A DNA stretch of 5,911 nt from an uncultured Rubrobacteraceae bacterium (GTDB lineage Bacteria; Actinomycetota; Rubrobacteria; Rubrobacterales; Rubrobacteraceae): NCBI GenBank assembly GCA_902805985.1, contig CADCUW010000621.1, forward strand, positions 1-5,911, in the 5' to 3' direction. This document shows, in pieces, positions 1 to 4,190 of this stretch. The notes under the pieces were generated by a model. It made no database searches, was not told the origin of the DNA, and saw only the letters and a list, made by a program, of their open reading frames with translations. The translations under genes were made by a program, and so were the position numbers. How positions within the stretch are numbered: position 1 is the first letter of the stretch; each line of letters begins with the position of its first letter.

Positions 1-2
1 GG

Positions 3-83
3 CGCGCCGCCTCCGACGCGCCGACCCCTGGGCGCGAAGGTCACGGCGTCTGGAGCCTGCCCGAAGAACGCTCCCAGGGCTAG
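3..83 (+). CDS. 3' end of an upstream protein, function unknown
   Basis: Frame 3 is open from the window edge to a TAG at 81-83, giving about 26 residues that end in GHGVWSLPEERSQG. Of the three plus-strand frames this one has the most G/C at third codon positions, as expected for a real gene here; the other two frames are also open, so the call is tentative. The stop lies ten bases before the ATG of the GGDEF/HD-GYP gene, which suggests an operon with it. The GxGVW pattern near the end recalls the C-terminal helix of thermonuclease-family proteins, but too little is visible to name a family. Confidence 0.4.
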   Translation, partial: RAASDAPTPGREGHGVWSLPEERSQG

Positions 84-93
84 AGAGAGACAG

Positions 94-2124
94 ATGGGCG
101 CATCGGATCGGGAGATACCGGGACGACCATCGGTGGCGGGGGGCGCCCATGTGGCGCTGGCGGTCTTCTTGCTCGTGATCCTGGTCCGGACCTCGCCGGG
201 GGCGGGGCCCGTCGCCTTTCTCTCCGCCGGCGCCGCCCTCGTCGTCGGGGTCTCTCTCGTGGCCGGTCGGCCGCGGGTCCTCCTGCGCGCCCCACTCGCG
301 CTGGTCGCGCTCGACGCCTTCCTCGTGGGCCTGCTGGTCGCTGGCACCGGTGGGGACGGCTCACCCTACTTCCCGCTGTACTCTCTGGCGGCGCTCGGCA
401 TCGTCCGGGTCTCGGGCCCGTCCCGGGTCGCGGTCGCGGCCGTTCTGATGGCCGGGGGGTATCTCGCCGCGGTGGGCTTCGCCGACGGTCCGGAGGCTCT
501 CGGGGACGCCCCGGCGGGCCTGAGGGCGGGGTTCGTCGCGCTCTTCTGCGTGGCCGTCGGGTACCTGGGCTCAGGGGTGCGGGGCGCGGGCGGTCGCGAA
601 CGCGACCTCTCCTCCAACCTCGCCGCGGAGCGGGAGCGGGCTGCGAGGGCCGAAACCCTCGTCTCCGGTTTCGGGCCGGCGCTTGAGACTTCGAGTATCG
701 AGGAGATCCTCTCGTGGACGGCGCGCGCGGCCCACGACGCCTGCGGGGGGACCTACGCCCACGTCGCCACCCTGGAAGGAAACCACCACGCCTCCGTCTT
801 CGAAGGGGATTCCGACGCCTGCCCGAGCTGGTGGCACCCTTCGATCCAGGGTCTCGTGTTGCGCGCCTGCCGTGGGGGCGGGACCGTGCGCATCGAGGAG
901 GAGATCCACGGTACAAGCGGCTTCCTGGCGGTGCCTATAGGATCTGCGGCGGGCGCCAGGGGGGCCGCGATCGTGGGGGGAGGTAAGTTCGGGGCTGAGG
1001 ATGAGCGGGTGCTCGGCCTGATCTCCGGCGCGGCCGCCCCGGCGCTGGAGGCCGCGGAAGAAGCCCCGGGCGGGCGGGACCCCGTCTCCGGCCTGCCGAA
1101 CCGCGCGTCGCTGCACCGCGTCCTGCGCCGGGAGCTCTCCCAGGGCAGGGCGCTCACGGTCTTCGCCGTGGAGGTGGGCGGCCTCGGCCGGTTCAACCGG
1201 ACTTACGGCTTCACGGCGGGAGACAGGCTCCTCCGGCGGGTCGGCGAGAGGCTTGGCGGGGGCCGGCGCGCGTTCCACTTCGGCGGGGACGAGCTCGTCG
1301 TCGTCCTGGGCGGGACCGACGAGGCCAGGGCCCGCCGGGCGGCGCTGGCGATCCGGCAGGCCGTCTCGGAGGAGGCGGGGGACCTGGTCCGTCCCGCCGT
1401 CGGCTTCGTGCATGCCGGGACGGGACACGAAGACCCCGACCCCGTTCTGAAGACGGCCCTGTTCGCGCTCCGGGAGGCGAGGGACGGGACGGACGGCGTC
1501 GCCGGGTTCCCCGCCCCGACGGAGGTTACCGAGGCCGGCGGCAGGCCAACCGGCATCGTCGAGGCCCTGGTGGGCGCGCTCGAGGCAAAAGACCCCGGGA
1601 TCGGGGAGCATCTACTCAACACGTCCGGGATCGCGGGGGACATCGCCAGGGCCATGTCCCTGCCAGAAGAGCAGGTCGAAGATCTGGTCGTCGGGGCGTT
1701 GCTTCACGACGTCGGCAAGATGGGGGTCCCGGATCACATCCTGCACAAGCCCGGTCGCCTGACCGACGAGGAGTACGAGAGGATGAAGTGCCACCCCACC
1801 CTGGGGGGCGAGATTGTCTCACCAATAAAGGCGCTGGCCTCCGCGTTGCCGGCGATCAACCACCACCACGAACGCTTCGACGGCAACGGGTACCCGGACG
1901 GGCTCAGCGGCGAGGAGATCCCGCTGGCGGCCAGGGTGATAGCCGTGGCCGACGCCTTCGACGTCATGATCAGGGACCGCCCCTACGGCTACAACGTCTC
2001 CCGCGAGGCCGCGCTGCAGGAGCTGGAGGACAGCTCGGGCACCCAGTTCGACCCCGGGGTCGTGAAGGCGCTGCGGCAGGTCCTCGACGATACCGGCGGC
2101 CGGCGGGCCGGATCTACCGCCTAG
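94..2124 (+). CDS. Membrane GAF-GGDEF-HD-GYP c-di-GMP signalling protein
   Basis: This 676-residue protein is probably a sensor that hydrolyses c-di-GMP at the membrane. About six hydrophobic helices lie at residues 17-32, 38-57, 62-84, 90-106, 110-130 and 142-162. A charged helix (165-190) and a GAF-like region (about 190-320) follow. The GGDEF domain (329-470) keeps the DPVSGLPNR start but is degenerate: the signature reads GGDEL (397-401), the first metal-binding Asp is Glu (E360), the ND pair is NR, and no RxxD inhibitory site precedes the signature. The HD-GYP domain (about 487-665) looks intact: H506, HD at 538-539, H567, HHERFDGNGYP at 591-601 and D620. I infer that phosphodiesterase is the main output and that GGDEF is regulatory or weakly active. 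The ATG has an AG-rich stretch (81-90) just upstream as a modest ribosome site, and the first membrane helix starts soon after it. The frame is open upstream to the window edge, but the preceding gene's stop supports this start. Confidence 0.93.
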   Translation: MGASDREIPGRPSVAGGAHVALAVFLLVILVRTSPGAGPVAFLSAGAALVVGVSLVAGRPRVLLRAPLALVALDAFLVGLLVAGTGGDGSPYFPLYSLAALGIVRVSGPSRVAVAAVLMAGGYLAAVGFADGPEALGDAPAGLRAGFVALFCVAVGYLGSGVRGAGGRERDLSSNLAAERERAARAETLVSGFGPALETSSIEEILSWTARAAHDACGGTYAHVATLEGNHHASVFEGDSDACPSWWHPSIQGLVLRACRGGGTVRIEEEIHGTSGFLAVPIGSAAGARGAAIVGGGKFGAEDERVLGLISGAAAPALEAAEEAPGGRDPVSGLPNRASLHRVLRRELSQGRALTVFAVEVGGLGRFNRTYGFTAGDRLLRRVGERLGGGRRAFHFGGDELVVVLGGTDEARARRAALAIRQAVSEEAGDLVRPAVGFVHAGTGHEDPDPVLKTALFALREARDGTDGVAGFPAPTEVTEAGGRPTGIVEALVGALEAKDPGIGEHLLNTSGIAGDIARAMSLPEEQVEDLVVGALLHDVGKMGVPDHILHKPGRLTDEEYERMKCHPTLGGEIVSPIKALASALPAINHHHERFDGNGYPDGLSGEEIPLAARVIAVADAFDVMIRDRPYGYNVSREAALQELEDSSGTQFDPGVVKALRQVLDDTGGRRAGSTA

Positions 2125-2130
2125 AGACCC

Positions 2131-2153
2131 GGGCTGTACTGCCAGCCTTCTTG
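2131..2153 (+). terminator. Weak terminator-like hairpin after the HD-GYP gene
   Basis: GGCTG (2132-2136) pairs with CAGCC (2143-2147) around a six-base loop, and a G-T wobble can extend the stem. It is followed by the pyrimidine run TTCTTG, seven bases beyond the stop codon. The stem is short and the T tract is interrupted, so intrinsic termination would be inefficient. Confidence 0.35.
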
Positions 2154-2175
2154 TCCGGCCGCGAATGTAAGAGAA

Positions 2176-2193
2176 ATCACTCATTTGGGTGAT
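2176..2193. repeat. Inverted repeat, possible operator or leader hairpin
   Basis: ATCACTC and GGGTGAT form a seven-pair stem (one T-G wobble) around ATTT. It is the most A/T-rich of the repeats in this spacer and lies about 190 bases before the BTAD start codon. It could be an operator half-site pair or an RNA hairpin; the sequence alone does not decide. Confidence 0.4.
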
Positions 2194-2204
2194 ACCGGTC
2201 TTCC

Positions 2205-2223
2205 CCAGCATAGGATACGCTGG
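2205..2223. promoter_or_regulatory. Inverted repeat overlapping a possible -10 element
   Basis: CCAGCATA and TACGCTGG form an inverted repeat matching at seven of eight positions around GGA. The centre contains TAGGAT (2211-2216), which fits a TANNNT -10 hexamer for housekeeping sigma. No good -35 hexamer sits at 16-18 bp upstream; TTGGGT at 2185-2190 is the nearest and leaves a 20-bp spacer. If this is a promoter, the symmetrical arms flank its -10 and could be a repressor site. Confidence 0.3.
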
Positions 2224-2238
2224 CCGCTCCAGGTGGTC

Positions 2239-2253
2239 TCCGGCGAGGCCGGA
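2239..2253. repeat. Perfect inverted repeat TCCGGC-GAG-GCCGGA
   Basis: A perfect six-base inverted repeat with a three-base loop. Short G/C palindromes are common by chance at this composition, so its weight comes mainly from lying in a row with four similar repeats. Confidence 0.3.
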
Positions 2254-2263
2254 CGTCGCTTCT

Positions 2264-2284
2264 CGGCTCTCGGGAAAGGAGCCG
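2264..2284. repeat. Perfect inverted repeat CGGCTC-GAGCCG with nine-base loop
   Basis: Perfect six-base arms flank TCGGGAAAG. No T tract follows, so it is not a terminator on the plus strand. It could fold in the leader RNA of the BTAD regulator. Confidence 0.3.
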
Positions 2285-2317
2285 CGATAGCAGATCAACA
2301 CATCGACGCGCGACCAC

Positions 2318-2335
2318 CTCAACGGGGTTGTTGAG
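2318..2335. promoter_or_regulatory. Inverted repeat CTCAAC-GTTGAG close to the BTAD gene
   Basis: Perfect six-base arms flank GGGGTT and end about 45 bases before the BTAD ATG. The left arm lies in ACCTC (2316-2320), which can also pair with GAGGT at 2342-2346, so two mutually exclusive folds are possible. An operator for autoregulation by the BTAD protein is equally plausible. No experiment or family consensus supports either reading. Confidence 0.35.
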
Positions 2336-2370
2336 ACGACCGAGGTCCTCCCGCCGAAGGTCCGGGGTTC

Positions 2371-2374
2371 GGAG
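2371..2374 (+). promoter_or_regulatory. Ribosome binding site of the BTAD gene
   Basis: GGAG lies six bases (AAAAAT) before the ATG at 2381. The A-rich spacer and A/T-rich first codons should keep the start site unstructured. This supports the chosen start over an earlier one. Confidence 0.7.
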
Positions 2375-2380
2375 AAAAAT

Positions 2381-3313
2381 ATGCAAGGATTATCATTGGA
2401 ACTGCCAACCGGCTATTACCTGGAGCGGGACCCGGATATCCTTACCCTGCGCCGTTCGGATGGGTCCGTGGTCGGCGCGTTCAGCGCCCAGGGCGTCGCC
2501 CCGGAAGCCGTCCGCCGCACGGTCGAGGAGACCGTGGCCGTCGGGCACTCGCTGCGGGCGAACTTCTTCGGCCGATTCGAGCTGCTGTGCGACGGCGAGC
2601 CGCTCCCCCTTGGGCGCAACGGCAAGGCTCTGACCATCCTCAAGTACCTTCTCGCCAACCGCGCCCGCCCCGTCTCCCAGGACCACCTCATGGGCTGGCT
2701 CTGGCCCGAGTCTAGCCTCAAGAGGGCCCGATGGTCGCTGAACTCCGCCATCCACGGCCTGCGCAAGATCCTCGGCGACTGCTCCTCGCTAGCCTCCGTC
2801 AACTGCGTGCTGCTGGAGGAGGGCCAATACCGCCTGTGTCCGGCCGTGCGGGCGACCACCGACGTAGACGAGTTCGACCGCCGCTATGAGAGAGGCCGCC
2901 GCCACGAGAGGATCCGACGGATGCCGGAGGCGGCGGCCGAGTACGAGGCAGCGGTAGGGCTCTACCGGGGCGACTACCTGGTGGAGGATCTCTACGAGGA
3001 CTGGACCATGGTCGAGCGCGAGCGGCTGACCAGCGCCTACCTTGACATGCTGGGCCGGCTGGCCGTCCACCACGCGGAAGCCGGGCAGATCCAGGAGTGC
3101 ATTCGCGTCTGCTTCCGCATCCTGGAGAAGGACCGCTGCCACGAGGAGAGCCACCGCCTCCTGATGCGCTGCTACGTCCGGCTCGGGCTGCGGGGCGGGG
3201 CTTTGCGCCAGTACCGGCTATGCGAGGAGATCCTCGCGCAGGAGTACGGCCTCTCCCCCTCCCCCGAAACCCGGGTCCTCTACAGGAGTCTCTTGAGGCA
3301 CAAGAGGGCCTGA
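2381..3313 (+). CDS. BTAD/SARP-type transcriptional regulator
   Basis: This 310-residue cytoplasmic DNA-binding regulator resembles the AfsR/SARP and EmbR group. Residues 61-150 match their OmpR-type winged helix: a short beta region (FFGRFELLCDGEPLPLG), a helix with LKYLLAN, then a VSQDHLMGWLWPE helix and a basic helix ending in LRKILG. Residues 161-305 match the bacterial transcriptional activator domain, an all-helical TPR-like bundle with the typical ALRQYRLCEEILAQEYG repeat and a PSPETR segment near the end. There is no NB-ARC, FHA or sensor domain, so input must come through the BTAD, a partner, or the first ~55 residues, which form a module I do not recognise. Codon 4 is TTA. The long upstream spacer suggests its own promoter and not co-transcription with the HD-GYP gene. 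The target genes are unknown; in Streptomyces this class often activates biosynthetic clusters, but none is visible here. Confidence 0.92.
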   Translation: MQGLSLELPTGYYLERDPDILTLRRSDGSVVGAFSAQGVAPEAVRRTVEETVAVGHSLRANFFGRFELLCDGEPLPLGRNGKALTILKYLLANRARPVSQDHLMGWLWPESSLKRARWSLNSAIHGLRKILGDCSSLASVNCVLLEEGQYRLCPAVRATTDVDEFDRRYERGRRHERIRRMPEAAAEYEAAVGLYRGDYLVEDLYEDWTMVERERLTSAYLDMLGRLAVHHAEAGQIQECIRVCFRILEKDRCHEESHRLLMRCYVRLGLRGGALRQYRLCEEILAQEYGLSPSPETRVLYRSLLRHKRA

Positions 3314-3396
3314 ACGCGGCGCGATCCGCCCCCACCAGGAAGGCCGTGAGTAAGCCCGTCCAGTTCCAGAAGTCGCCCGAAAGCCTGGGCATCTGA

Positions 3397-3718
3397 GACG
3401 GTCCGTATCGCGCGGTGCCCCTACGCGTGGTGGACGGCGACACCGTCCACGTCGGCGGCTCTCTGTGGCTCGTCGAGTACGCGTACCGGGCGGTCCGCAT
3501 CAAGAACACCTTCGCCCCGGGCTGTTCTCCGGTCCCCCGGAGGAGAGGCAGCGAGGGACTTCCTCGCCAGACTCCTCCCGGTAGGAACGAAGTGCAGGCT
3601 GGCCACCGAACGGGACGTAACCACCTTCGGACGGTACGTCGCCTCCATAGAGCTCGAAGACGGCAGGGACGTGGCGACCGCCCTCATTGAGGCCGGACAC
3701 GCTACGCTTGCGCAATAA
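3397..3718 (+). pseudogene. Decayed thermonuclease-like (SNase domain) gene
   Basis: Three overlapping frames spell one staphylococcal-nuclease-like domain. Frame 1 gives AVPLRVVDGDTVHV then VRIKNTFAP; frame 3 gives LFSGPPEE from 3522; frame 2 gives EAARDFLARLLPVGTKC, then TFGRYVASIELEDG and ALIEAGHATLAQ, ending at TAA 3716-3718. Two one-base losses, near 3515-3521 and 3541-3546, would explain the shifts. An in-frame TGA at 3394 precedes the domain, and I see no signal peptide or Shine-Dalgarno site; the only nearby start is the GTG at 3415. The catalytic arginine in the VRI segment and the later GR pair remain, but the position of the calcium-binding Asp is Phe. The usual C-terminal helix (about 30 residues) is absent. 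I read it as a dead gene remnant. Sequencing indels could produce the shifts but not the missing ends. Confidence 0.75.
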
Positions 3719-3771
3719 ACAACGCCTTCCTCGGCATCTCTCCGGCCTTGATTTACGGGGGATCTCACGGT

Positions 3772-3797
3772 CCCGGTCGTTCGGGCGACGGCCCGGG
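3772..3797. terminator. Possible hairpin between the convergent genes
   Basis: CCCGGTCG (3772-3779) pairs with CGAC (3786-3789) and, after a four-base bulge, CGGG (3794-3797). No T run follows on either strand. It lies in the only gap between the plus-strand nuclease remnant and the minus-strand membrane protein, where a bidirectional terminator would be expected. The case is positional more than structural. Confidence 0.2.
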
Positions 3798-3811
3798 GGT
3801 CGCGGGCTCGT

Positions 3812-4189
3812 CTACTCGCCGCGGTCCCGCCGTAGACGCTCTCCGCCGCGGATCGCCCTATCCACCATCTCCTTCGCCTTGTCCTGCCCGTCGAGGCCGG
3901 CCTTGATGCCGAAGTAGATCCCCACGAGGGTACTTATCACGGTAAAGGCCGCCGTCATCGCCCCGATAGCCGTCGTGGGGTTCTGGATCTCCTGCCCGAT
4001 GGTGAGCATCGTCACCGCGTACATGACCGCTATCACCACGACGGCGGTCAGGACGAGCAAGAACCCCCACGGTTTGCCCCGCTCCGGGCTCGGCGCGCTC
4101 GCGTCCTCTTGGCCGTCGGCCAGCCGCAACTCTCTCCCGTTTGTGGAGCCGGGCCGATCCAGCCCGGCCTCGGGGCGCCTTGTATCCAT
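3812..4189 (-). CDS. Two-helix small membrane protein, holin-like
   Basis: This 125-residue protein has a hydrophilic N-terminus (1-40), two strongly hydrophobic helices at about 41-63 (WGFLLVLTAVVVIAVMYAV) and 72-95 (ending LVGIYFGIKAG), joined by a short IGQEIQNPTT loop, and a charged, probably helical C-terminus (96-125). There is no signal-peptidase site. Two helices with both charged ends predicted inside is the layout of class II holins, although the N-terminal tail makes it longer than the usual 65-95 residues. Its ATG is one base past the lysin's stop codon and its ribosome site lies in the lysin's final codons, so the two are very probably translated together. I infer that it helps the lysin reach the wall. 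It could instead be an unrelated membrane anchor or a spanin-like accessory; I recognise no family signature that would decide. Confidence 0.85.
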   Translation of the reverse strand: MDTRRPEAGLDRPGSTNGRELRLADGQEDASAPSPERGKPWGFLLVLTAVVVIAVMYAVTMLTIGQEIQNPTTAIGAMTAAFTVISTLVGIYFGIKAGLDGQDKAKEMVDRAIRGGERLRRDRGE

Positions 4190-4190
4190 G

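Noticed and set aside
571..1611. Long minus-strand open frame (346 codons) opposite the GGDEF/HD-GYP gene
   Set aside because: It is antisense to a gene with clear domain motifs, and its Pro/Arg/Gly-rich translation has no recognisable domain. High G+C routinely creates such shadow frames.
2125..2380. Possible c-di-GMP riboswitch between the two plus-strand genes
   Set aside because: Position next to a c-di-GMP enzyme suggested it, but I could not find the conserved GEMM-I core or its paired P2/P3 elements.
2799..3509. Minus-strand open frame with a short FWNWTGLLTAFLVGA stretch
   Set aside because: It looked like a membrane segment, but it is isolated in an Arg/Pro/Ser-rich translation, mostly antisense to the BTAD domain, and without a ribosome site.
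3515..3546. Programmed ribosomal frameshifting to produce a whole SNase
   Set aside because: Two successive shifts would be needed within about 30 bases, with no slippery heptamer or stimulatory structure that I can see, and the product would still lack its ends.
3415..3690. The frame-1 SNase piece as a functional 91-residue protein
   Set aside because: After about residue 35 its translation loses SNase character and becomes Arg/Pro-rich, while the missing part continues in other frames. It is a broken gene and not a short intact one.
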